Shown here: positions 55,006 to 64,000 of the stretch, piece after piece | Position numbering within the stretch: position 1 is the stretch's first letter | How the letters are laid out: each line of letters starts with the position of its first letter | DNA from: Hesseltinella vesiculosa | Taxonomy: Eukaryota; Mucoromycota; Mucoromycetes; Mucorales; Cunninghamellaceae | Assembly (NCBI GenBank): GCA_002104935.1 | Contig: MCGT01000006.1 | Coordinates: 620,001-684,000, forward strand | Length of the DNA: 64,000 bases | Reading direction: 5' to 3' | Program-made: the position numbers and the translations under genes | The notes under the pieces: generated by a model | What the model saw: only the letters and a program-made list of their open reading frames with translations | What the model was told of the DNA's origin: nothing | Database searches by the model: none

Positions 55006-58000
55006 ATGAATGTGTCTCGTACAAGCAAGCGTCCTCCTCATGTGGTGTTCCTGGTCGACACATCCATTTTTACCAACCAAAATGCCAATAACTCTTTCAC
55101 TATCGAAGATCTCCAGACTATGATCCTCCGTATCCTGCTGTATTATATTGATTGCGTCGATGATCGAATGACTTGGGGTTACTGCCTTACCAACACTTGC
55201 ATGGACACAGCACCTACTGTGAACAGCCGTCGTTTCTTTCAAACCACAGCCACCGCCCTTGAAGACTTTGTAGCCCAGTTAGATGCCATGGTCCCCCGCA
55301 TTCAAGATCCCCAGCCAGATCCTTCTACCACACCGACGCAAGCCCCTCTCTGCGCACGGTTTACGAATCTCAAACGCTCATTAATGCAGATGTTGGGCGA
55401 GTTCCAATGGAAAGACATTGACCATTTGGGTGCTTCGCCTCGCGGTCAGCGCGTGCGCCATGGATCCTCCATCAAGGGCATGGGTCCAACTTTGCCGATC
55501 GTCAATTACATCTATGTCATCTCTCGATACCCCACCAGCATCAGCGATCTCAAAACCTTTATCTATGGCCAGCGTGCTCGCGTCATCCAAACAAAGCTAA
55601 CGGCTCGTGGCGCGTTAATGGATGCCTATGATGATATCAGTCACATGGCCAACGATCTCAAGCGCTTGCTGTGGGACGGGTGTGCCAACCAGAACCTCTC
55701 AATCAACTGGATCAACGCACTCGATCATCAGGTGTCTCCTTTTCCCAGTGAAGCACCCGTAGGCTGACGGAAGAGTCACGAAACAGACGAAACGCGATGA
55801 GCAATTGGAAGTTGACTCTAAACCTTCTTTTTTTTTTTTTTTTGACCTACACAGGAAATGACTAGGCTCATCCAAAGCGGATTTTCTGCCCTTATGTCAA
55901 TGTTTGGTGGCCACTTGATCCCTGGTTCTTTGCTGCGCTATGACGAAGATGAATCCTTTGGCCTGTCTTTTGCCACCATGTTTGATCAGTACCGTCTTGC
56001 TCTGATGTATGATTCGCCCGAATTCCGATGGGCCGTGAATCGCAAGGACATTGAGAAAACAAAAGGAATGCTGGACATCCCCAACCCTCACACAGCCTGC
56101 CTCCCACCACGCCAATGGCATGGTGATTTGATAGACGGCCAAGGTAAAAGCTAAAGCGACGCGTTTGTGCTCAGACTGATGTCTAATTTTCTATATGGTA
56201 CAGACGCTATGGGAATCTCCGTCTATCGCCTCGACAAGTAAGCGACAAACCTGTCCTATTGACTATGCATTAGGCGTTCTGATGTCCTTTTTTTTTCTCA
56301 TTTCAGACGAAGCAGCCAACCCACGGCAAAGCCCTTTGTGGACGTATCAAGTTTGGAAGTGCTGAAACGGCGGCAAGTGGAGGGTGTGAGATTTGCTATG
56401 GCGGCCAAGACCCAGGCATTTGCAGTATATAGCAACAGTGACCGATTCCACAGCCTAGTTCAGCAACTACATAGCCATCACCAAGTGATATATGTTTGTC
56501 TGCAAAGGGAACCGCCATCCAATATCACTCATGATAACAACTGGCTTGGCCTCTTAGAACCGCTGTCCCCGACTACTGCTGCCTTGACCCTCTTCATAGG
56601 TGACCTTGACGACATTACCTCGCTTGACGACGCCACCAAGAGTCAGTATTGTGCCGACGTACCACCGCCACCAATGCTAGGTCCAAATTTAATGGATTTT
56701 CTACCGCTGCAAATCACTGATCAGGCCATCATCGATGACATTGATTCCTCCAGCGCCCAAACTACCAACTCCAATACTGTTTTGGATATGAAGATACCCG
56801 ACGCGCTTGCTGCGCTGCTAGAACCGACCAAAGAGCCAAGGTAAAAGTGGACGAATGGAGCACAGGCTGGTAATCGCCTTCGACACTCACATGATTTTAT
56901 TTCTCATAATTGCAGACCTGCTAAAGAAAAGAAACCCAGTGCGATAAATGAAACGGCCAAAGCTAAGCCCAGCTCACAATCACTACCTAGCTCTCTGGAT
57001 GAGCTGCAACATCACCTAGATACCGCATATCTCGATGCTCTGTACACATCCAAAGTAAGCGCTCTATTCCAGTCAAGCTGCATCCAGCACATGGTTGAGC
57101 TAATCATCTTCGTTTATGAAGTATACCTTGCTTGAGGCAATGAAGCATATCCTAGCATCTGTAGAGAATGTGATGAAATCCATAAAAGGGAGCCAGGAAA
57201 AAGTAAGAAACAGCAGTTGAAATACACTTTGGTTATTCATGTTCGCCTCTCTTTAGGTCCACCAACTTTGCTCGGTCGTTAAAGCCATGACACTCCTGTC
57301 CACCGCATTTGACGAAAAACACAGGTCAACCTTGCCAGCCATGCTTGCCCAGAAGCGAAAACCCGTCAAAAACAAGCTGGAGCAGATGCTACTCAAAGCC
57401 TGGCTCGATCGAATGAAAACTCGGAATTTCCATGACAAGGACGATTTTGACGCCACGTGCATGAAAGCCATCAAAATCAAAGAGTGAGTGGCAACGCCTG
57501 ACATAACGACATACTCATTCGTTCGTTTTGTCAACTTTTTTTTTTGACCTTAGTGCCAAAGTGCAGATTATATTTTACCTGACCTTTATCCATGTCCAGC
57601 GGCAAGAGAAAATGATGTTCGACAGCCAAAAAAAACCCTCAAACAAACGAGAACGTAGCAAACTTGACTTGGCCAACGAGGAACCGCTAGTGCAGCTCGA
57701 AATCTACTTTGACCGCATGTCCATCTGGGAACAGGTCTCTGGTATTGAAGGGTTTTTACGTGAGCTGGACACCGAAGCTGCGGAAAAGTCGCTGGAACGC
57801 CTGGACCAAGCTGATATTTACATGCAAACGTTTTGCTCGCATCTTGATAAATGGTAAGTATTGAGTGCTGGCGCTCAGGTTGGCATTGCTGCTGACTAAC
57901 ATTTCTTCTTCCTCAAGCTTTGCCAAGCTACTGCCAAGTGTCATGCGACGCCTGGGACAAAAGGTCGATCACCAAGATCAAGACGATGATCCTGATTCTG

Positions 58001-59252
58001 TGGTTATCCCCAACAAGCGACGCAAGACTTTGCTGGAGATGCGTATGCGTGGCAATAGTGGCGGCGAGTCGGTGGCCGTGAACTGGCCAGCCACCAGTCC
58101 ACAAACACCGACAGCAAGTAGCGCTGCATCATTACCGACCAAATTGAAGCCCAATAGCTCACAAGATCCGACGGAGGTTATCAGCTCACAAGACTCTACG
58201 GCAACAGGTGTGGTGAACAACAACCAGGGCAAAGGTGCTTCAAAACGCAAAGCAACTATGTTCCCTATCCTCCCCTTCATGAAGCGGGAGATTGTCATGG
58301 CAAAATCCAGCAACCAGACCGCCAAGGGGAAGAGCACTGCACCATCTTCAGGAACAGCCGACGGTGCCAAAACCTCCATCCAACCCTCATTGATCCGCCG
58401 CACAGGCAGCTTCACTAAGAGTGCCCATGTGTCTAAACGTAAGGCGCTACCGAAATTTCTCACATTGATGGATATCTCTGACGTTTTTTTTTTTTTTTTT
58501 TGTATGCATGTTTTTATCGCATAGGCGTCGCTACGCGTCAAGATGTGTCTGAAACAAGCACCATGGTCATTCGGCGACGTATGCTGAATTCGCCAACGAC
58601 ACCTCGCACGCGCATGGCTCGAGAATTTGGCATCTCGCCTCGCCGGCGAGTAGCACAGTCGCCAACAACGCCACGCACACGCATGGCTCGAGAATTTGGT
58701 ATTTCCCCTCACCGATCGACGCTGATGCCCATTCAAGAATATAGCAAGTCCCCTTCTAACCGAATCCAACGAACCAGCTCCACCCCAAACCCTTTCCTTT
58801 CAGTAACTGGAGATGATGATGATGATGATGACAGCAACGATAGCGATGAAGACAGCGACACTCTCTCAGACAATGAACATGGCCATCTGCTTCTGAAATC
58901 TCCCTCACAGAACAGGGTCCGCATTTCACCGTCCTCTGACCCTTCACGTACACCAACCACACCGCGAAGACTTTCCCGAGTTTACGGCGCGGCTATTTCA
59001 CCAACGCGGTCGGCTGCTCGTAAAATCATCGGCGCTCACTCACCTCGGCCACACCGCGTAGGCAGTGCAAGAGATCTATTTGTTCACACCAACACAGATA
59101 CAACCGCCGAAGCTAGCGCAGAGTCGCCCTCGGCTTCTAGAGATCTAACCAGCGCCTTCCTAGCTACGGAGCCCGATGATGAAGATGACGAAGATGACGT
59201 ACGTGCCAGCCTTAGTGTACGACAGGCCTTCAGTAGCTTGTTTGACGAATGA
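55006..59252 (+). CDS. SLD3: Treslin/TICRR-Sld3-like DNA replication initiation factor
   Basis: This is predicted to link CDK to origin firing by helping load CDC45 on MCM. Ten exons (55006-55731, 55855-56143, 56204-56237, 56307-56840, 56916-57054, 57122-57202, 57257-57483, 57554-57853, 57918-58438, 58525-59252) join exactly to 1192 residues. The N-terminus PPHVVFLVDTSIF starts a VWA-like domain (about 1-240), as in animal Treslin but not budding-yeast Sld3. The middle (about 580-780) is helical, with YTLLEAMKHILASVE, KNKLEQMLLKAWLDRMK and AKVQIIFYLTFIHVQ, resembling the Sld3/Treslin CDC45-binding domain. The tail is basic, rich in SP/TP sites, with a duplicated block SPTTPRTRMAREFGISP (about 970-1010), and ends acidic. 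The call is from architecture; sequence similarity in this family is low. Confidence 0.65.
58590..58700 (+). repeat. in-gene tandem duplication of a CDK-site block
   Basis: Two copies about 63 bp apart encode the same block, SPTTPRTRMAREFGISP, separated by RRRVAQ. Each copy has an SP, a TP and a second SP, giving paired candidate CDK sites. Both copies are in frame and conserved at protein level. Confidence 0.85.
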
Positions 59253-60567
59253 GCAGAAAAAAAAAGGAATAAATCATGGTGCTCTGAAGTGGGAATATAA
59301 AAAAACAGCCTCCCATTTGCAACACTTTTCATAGAAAGGCATACTTGAATCTTGGAGAACCTCCCATCAGGTAGACAACCCGATGTCCGCAATCCGATTT
59401 TATTTGACCACATGTTTGACCAGTTAGCCCATCCTTCTGCTGTCTGAGAGAGTTACTTTTCTAGTCAAGGCCATTTGTCTTCATGTAAAATTTTTACGGC
59501 ATTGACTAGGAGCTATTGTGCACTGTGAGTTTTGGCCAGATCGCCTGGGGGTCCCACTGACGAAAATGGCCGATTTTTCTTTTTTTTTAGTAACGACCAA
59601 TGCTACTTTTAAAAAGTGATGTCTTGATAGATACTGCACTTGGGCAAAGTAAGAAAATACACTAGTCGCGGTTGCCATGGCAATGGCCTTGTTTTCATTT
59701 CCTTTAGCACGGTTTTTTTTTATTTTTTTTTTATTTTTGCTTTCAAGATAAAGAGTATGACGATATGATGTGAATTCAATGCTAGCTCTTCATCGGTAAG
59801 TGAATGACCATCTGTTTGAACACCATGAAAGGCAGAGGTGCTTTACTTTGACTTTTTTTTTGTAACTCTACACCGATCGACCTGATTTTTTCTTTGTAAT
59901 CATCGTTTATGAGCTTCTGCCTGTATTAGCTTAAAAAATGTTGCATAGCATCCGTTGGGAGGGAGAAGGGTTTGCTATTCTTGTATGTTTTTTTATAGCA
60001 GCTAATTATAAATGCACTCATGGAAGCTAGCGACCTCTTTTTTCATTTTTCTTCAACTTCAACGCCAATTTCGAGTTATCCTGACTTTGGCGTTTTTTTC
60101 TTTCATTCCCATTACCTTTTTCCAACATAATATTGTGATGGAACAGTTGCCATCTCTACTAAAGTCAATTACACGTGCGCAGCAAAAAAAAAGAAATGCT
60201 CGTTACTATTTAGAGCCGCTCTGAGAAGAATGAAGAGAATCAGCAGGAAAGCCCGCTTTTGATTTGATCTTTTTATATGGCTGATACTGGTGCCGACACG
60301 GATTATACAGTCAATATCATTTAAACTTATAGTTTGATAAAGTTATAACGCTCAGCCGATAGTGAAAAAAACTTGTAACTTTTAGTTTTCTGTGATGGAT
60401 AATTAAATCCCCGAATTCCTAATATAATTTTTTTTTTGAGTCGAGGCGTTTGCCCCTTTTTTCATTTCTTGTGGTTTTTATAGTAAAACAAATAAAACAG
60501 AGCTCGGGGCCATGTTAGCCGTATCAAAAAAGAGCGTTGCAAATATCCGCAGGCAGAATTGGCTGCG
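59253..60567. other. intergenic with a dispersed repeat
   Basis: No gene is seen. Positions 59462-59590 match 46770-46910 (GATCGCCTGGGG core). The rest is T-rich with scattered short frames lacking support. Confidence 0.45.
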
Positions 60568-60922
60568 GTGACAATTTTAACTTCGGTGTTTTAACCCCAC
60601 AAAAAAAAGATGTCAGATCTATGAACTACCCGCGCGCAGAAAAAAACATGGCGAGGGTATACAAAGGTACAGAAGGTTTCGAAAAAAAAATTGAAGGCGC
60701 AAAATATACTGTACTCTCGCAGAAAAAATCTGAAAGGAAAAATGATGTACAAAAAAAAAAAACTGCTCTAGTTCACTTGGATTAAGCTTGGGAATGTTGT
60801 TTTAAGGACAGAGTGCGCTCATCTCGAAAAAAAAAGGTCTCCAGGACACGCGTGAAACCGTCAAAGTCTGAATAAGCAATTGCGGGGACATAAACCAAGT
60901 CATCCCGGGTTTGAAAAAAAAC
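60568..60922. repeat. left inverted-repeat arm
   Basis: This pairs with 63354-63727 in reverse orientation. Shared runs include gtgacaattttaac at the outer edge, gcgcaaaatatactgtactc, cacttggattaagcttggga and gtcatcccgggtt at the inner edge. Differences are mostly in homopolymer length plus a few substitutions near the outer edge. Confidence 0.85.
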
Positions 60923-61235
60923 CATATTTAGACATGGCAAGAAAAGTGTAGTGTTTAAGCAAATACTTGCCTTCAAAGGGAATGAAAATAATTGTGAGCG
61001 ATATATTTTTCTTTATATGGATGATGGATTTTTTGAAAATATACTTTCTAAAAAAGTAGCAAGCTGCCATCGATTCGAAATAAAAAAAAAAGCAGGAAAG
61101 CTAGAAAAGGGGCCTGCTGACGTTTTTCCTTTTTTGGCTGTTGACAGTGACCAACCTTGACTCCCACAAGTTGAAATGGATAAACAAAAGTATAAATAGC
61201 CTTTTTTTCCCTCTGTCTTCCGCCATTTTCTCTAC

Positions 61236-61340
61236 TTTTCCTTCCTTTTGGAAGCTGTTTTATTTTCCTTCCTTTTGGAAGCTGTTTATTTTCCTTCCTT
61301 TTGGAAGCTGTTTATTTTCCTTCCTTACGGAAGCTGTTTT
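61236..61340 (+). repeat. 25-bp tandem repeat, four copies
   Basis: The unit is close to ttccttccttttggaagctg plus tttat. Four head-to-tail copies occur, the last with ttacgg instead of ttttgg. Each holds a TTCC...GGAA mini-inverted repeat. Confidence 0.9.
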
Positions 61341-61740
61341 CATATTGAAAAGTAAAAATGAAAAATATAATGGGCACGGCACGTACTTTCGTCCCTGCAA
61401 TGAATTATGTGTTAAGGGGTAACAAAAAAATGAGCCTTTCGAGACAGGGGAGTACATGAAAACGTCAGAAAAAAAAATATCTGGAAGCATTACCACGCCA
61501 TCCAAAGGCACATTGTAGTCAATGCCCATTTCCGATTTGGAAAGAAAAAGTCATTAGAAAAAATGGCAGAGTGAGCGACTGACGAGAGGTTAAAAGGGTC
61601 GTATGGTTGGCCAACATAGAGTCAGGGTGAGTGAGAAAACTTATAGTTTACAAAGGTTTTATAATGACTGGTTGAGGAGATATGGCTAGGAAGGTAGTGG
61701 GTGTGTAAGCGGAAGAAATGGCAAAATATGTAGGCCAGAA

Positions 61741-62038
61741 GCCAATAGCCGCATGGTCCAAACTTGGAAGAATTAGTTTTTTTTTTTGTTTTCTTACCTC
61801 AATCCCACCGCCCACCCTCACCGGAAGGCTACTCTGGAGAGAGCCAAGAGCCACCCATGCGACAAGCCAATAGCCGCATGGTCCAAACTTGGAAGAATTA
61901 GTTTTTTTTTTATTTTTTTCTTACCTCAATCCCACCGCCCACCCTCGCCGGAAGGCTACTCTGGAGAGAGCCAAGAGCCACCCATGCGACAAGCCAATAG
62001 CCGCATGGTCCAAACTTGGAAGAATTAGTTTTTTTTTT
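61741..62038 (+). repeat. 126-bp tandem repeat, about 2.4 copies
   Basis: Copies start with gccaatagccgcatggtcca at 61741, 61866 and 61993. Each full unit also holds a T run, a poly-C-rich ccaccgcccaccctc and ctctggagagagcc. Copies differ only in T-run length and single bases, so the array is recent. The third copy runs directly into the transposase reading frame. Confidence 0.92.
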
Positions 62039-62914
62039 GAAAAGTTCAGGGGTCGCATTTGCAGATGACAGCACTGATGTGGCAATCGCTCTATTTATCG
62101 ATGACTTCAATGCCTCCAAAAAGGTATACCGCGCGGACAAAATGACAATGGTGCTGATGATCATTTTTGCTTTCGACCCGGCCCTTCGTCACTACCTAGA
62201 GCACATGGTTCCTGTTGCAGTCCTTCCATTTGCCTCCAACGGCAAACGGTCGCGACTCATGCTCAGTATGTTGCTGGACCCCATTGTTAACGACCTCGTA
62301 CAACTTGAATATGGCATGCGTGTCCTGACCATTGATCGTGTCATCCTGTTCAAGGCACATTGTTTGCATGCAACCGGAGATACCTTGGCCGCTGCAGACC
62401 TACTTGATCATCTTGGTCATCTGTCCCTGTATCCCTGTCGGATATGCATTGTCCCAGCAACGCGGGTAGGCTCAGCATCGTATGTGCCAGCTTCCTCAGG
62501 TACCTTCCGGCCAAGGTCAAGACAAGAAATAGCTGCTGGATTTTTTCTTTTTACTTCTCCTTCATCATCTTGCAATAGCCCATGGTCCTAGACTACCACA
62601 TCAAGAAACCTTCCTGATGCTACTGCCAAGGTTCATATCCATCGTCCTCTCAGTCCAACAAGAAACAGAATGAAGGCATACGAACTCTCCAAAAGCTCGA
62701 TCTTTTCGCAGTCCTTTTTCTTTTCATCTTCATTATTTTTTTTAGTTCCCATTGCTCGTTCACCCCACTCCCTGGCCTGATGATGGCATTGCCAGAGTCC
62801 CGCTGCGAATTGAAGCCCTTGGTGTTTAAAGAAGCGAACGGGTTTGAATGCACACGTTCTGATGACGACGTTGCACCGAACCAGTTGGCAAGACTTGTAA
62901 CCTAGGTGCTTCAT
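62016..62914 (+). pseudogene. Tnp2/CACTA-like transposase fragment
   Basis: The main frame (62016-62591) contains IALFIDDFNASKKVYRADKM, then YLEHMVPVAVLPFASNGKR, LMLSMLLDPIVNDLVQLEYG, ILFKAHCLHATGDTLAAADL and GHLSLYPCRICI. This follows the plan of Tnp2-like transposases known from plants and fungi: an L-x-x-DDFN catalytic region, a P-x-x-P-like middle, a tGD-x-x-A segment, then a G-H...C-x-x-C zinc-like motif. After an apparent splice near 62578, GPRLPHQETFLMLLPRF fits further downstream parts. The start and the end are missing or decayed. Confidence 0.6.
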
Positions 62915-63353
62915 TCAGCATGACTCGGCGACAGCTCGTGAGGGTGGTGCCGCTGCAAAGAGCACCTTATCCTTGGTAAATTATGCTCTTAAACTTGGTA
63001 AGATGTAGCTCATGATTGGGATTGTATTTCATATCGTTTTATTTTATAGTAGAAATCTTCAAGAGCTACTCCCTTGGGTCAAAGCACTGTGCCCTGGACA
63101 TCATTACAAGACCTTCTCCTACTACTACGTTGCCGTAAAACAACACTGAAACATGTTAACGCCTAGTATAGCCTGCATTTTAATAATAAGCAACGATATA
63201 AAATGTAATTGTACATAATTGGTATTCAACTAGGGTCACCAGCTTATATAATATAATGTATTCTGAGCAGCGTAAGAAAAAACAAAGCAGGGTTAGGTCG
63301 GACGCAGGACCAAAAATCTTTGTAGGGTAAGAAAAAAACTAAGAAATTTCTTA
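62915..63353. other. transposon interior, nothing coding recognised
   Basis: AT-rich DNA lies between the transposase fragment and the right arm. A near-perfect palindrome of about 30 nt (aaaaactaagaaattt/ctt agttttt) lies at 63333-63362, at the inner edge of the right arm. Confidence 0.4.
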
Positions 63354-63727
63354 GTTTTTTTTCGAACCCGGGATGACTTGGTTTATGTCCCCGCAATTGC
63401 TTTTTCAGACTTTGACGGTTTTCACGCGTGTCCTGGAGACCTTTTTTTTTTCGAGATGAGCGCACTCTGTCCTTAAAACAACATTCCCAAGCTTAATCCA
63501 AGTGAACTAGAGCAGTTTTTTTTTGTACATCATTTTTCCTTTCAGATTTTTTCTGCGAGAGTACAGTATATTTTGCGCCTTCAATTTTTTTTTTCGAAAT
63601 CTTCCGTACCTTTGTACTATACTATTGCCGTTTTTTTTTTTATTTTCTGCGCGCCGGTAGTTGGTTAGATGGTTCATACGACCTGGCATCAATTCTGGGT
63701 TTTAAGCACCGATGTTAAAATTGTCAC
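63354..63727. repeat. right inverted-repeat arm
   Basis: This is the reverse-complement partner of 60568-60922. It begins after the small palindrome at 63333-63362. It ends with gttaaaattgtcac, mirroring gtgacaattttaac at the left edge. Confidence 0.85.
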
Positions 63728-64000
63728 TGTCAGCCCCATGGACATACCGGTAACTGGGTTTACGGAAACCAAAAAGCCTGGATGACCAGTGATGTGTTCC
63801 GCACTGCATTGTGGAAATATGTTCAAAAATTGACAAAAGACACCTCGGTTAGAAATGCTTCCTCATCTTGGACAATGCTCCAACTCATAAAATCGATGAT
63901 GAGCTGAAAAAGTGCCTTAGAAATGTAGAAATAATATTTTTACCTCCTAACACCACCAGCCAGTACCAACATCTTGATGCTGATATCATCCAGTCGTTTA
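63728..64000 (+). pseudogene. pogo/Tigger-type DDE_1 transposase fragment, runs off the window
   Basis: The plus strand reads NQKAWMTSDVFRTALWKYVQ, then after a one-base frameshift near 63858 continues LILDNAPTHKIDDELKK, IIFLPPNTTSQYQHLDADII. The DNAPTH catalytic-Asp block and the LPPNTTSxxQxxDxxII block are hallmarks of the DDE_1 (Jerky/Tigger/pogo) superfamily; the usual QPLD is QHLD here. Frame break and missing 5' part suggest a dead copy, unless the frame change is an assembly error. It may belong to the same element as the adjacent inverted-repeat arm. Confidence 0.75.

Larger units (their letters stand above)
60568..63727. mobile_element. 3.2-kb structure with long terminal inverted repeats
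   Basis: The segment is bounded by two long inverted arms (60568-60922 and 63354-63727), nearly identical over about 260 nt and recognisable over about 360. The centre (2.4 kb) carries two tandem-repeat arrays and a Tnp2-like transposase fragment. Possible explanations are a large foldback-type DNA transposon, or two inverted copies of one element flanking another. No target-site duplication is evident by eye. Confidence 0.65.

Noticed and set aside
57978..58769. 263-codon reverse frame opposite the Treslin-like gene
   Set aside because: It is an antisense shadow of exons 9 and 10 and crosses a good intron.
60537..60785. 82-codon frame in the left inverted-repeat arm
   Set aside because: It is low in complexity, contains the A homopolymers of the repeat, and is explained by the inverted-repeat arm.
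63354..63375. tRNA T-loop-like cccgggttcgaa at the inner edge of the arm
   Set aside because: No matching stem or other tRNA parts are present, so I do not call a tRNA or SINE.
1..64000. CRISPR arrays, bacterial operons, prophage
   Set aside because: No spaced direct repeats or prokaryotic gene layout; the sequence is intron-rich and fungal.

Overview
The window looks like nuclear DNA of an early-diverging filamentous fungus, most likely Mucoromycota (Mucorales-like). Genes are split by many short GT-AG introns (about 45-80 nt), often with long A or T homopolymers. The proteins are fungal: SLM1-type TORC2 effector, RSC9 with ARID, Rrn5-like UAF subunit, CCR4, SGD1/NOM1, and an ENA-type P2D ATPase. 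Transposon relics separate the genes. All exon joins below were made by hand from splice consensus and frame. For most genes the joined length is an exact multiple of three.

Layout. 1-1839 (-): Mediator MED1, cut by the window edge. 2832-4123 (-): DMT-family transporter. 5128-6526 (+): alginate-lyase-fold protein. 6754-8579 (-): beta-tubulin. 9052-10565 (-): Golgi-type O-fucosyltransferase-like protein. 10957-12384 (+): XRCC4. 13288-13827 (-): small NIS1-like secreted protein. 15618-16685 (+): C2H2 factor. 17392-20552 (-): REC8-type kleisin. 20696-21761 (-): acidic protein of unknown function. 21947-24470 (-): RSC9/ARID2. 24607-26531 (-): LAMMER/CLK kinase. 27313-27892 (+): broken 'GYARKS' resolvase-like gene. 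28524-29485 (-): NTMT1 methyltransferase. 30036-32394 (+): CCR4. 32754-35000 (-): dead Mutator-like transposase. 35643-38795 (+): SGD1/NOM1. 38947-39634 (-): COX12/COX6B. 39943-43097 (-): P2D cation ATPase. 44051-46461 (+): SLM1/2. 46916-47528: inverted-repeat element. 48050-50587 (+): PhoD-like phosphatase. 50900-52112 (+): PAS-kinase-like kinase. 52551-54838 (+): Rrn5-like. 55006-59252 (+): Treslin/Sld3-like replication factor. From 59.3 kb to the end: transposon-rich DNA with a 3.2-kb inverted-repeat structure around a Tnp2-like transposase fragment, tandem repeats, and the start of a pogo/Tigger-type transposase.

There is no operon logic. The set is mostly housekeeping: DNA repair, replication and cohesion (XRCC4, Treslin/Sld3, REC8), transcription and chromatin (MED1, RSC9, Rrn5, CCR4), ribosome biogenesis (SGD1), signalling (LAMMER, PAS-like kinase, SLM1) and ion transport. 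The most notable observations are a beta-tubulin that naturally carries two residues known to cause benzimidazole resistance, a fungal Treslin-type protein with a duplicated CDK-site block, a decayed 'GYARKS' serine-recombinase-like gene, and the paired-inverted-repeat transposon region at the right end.
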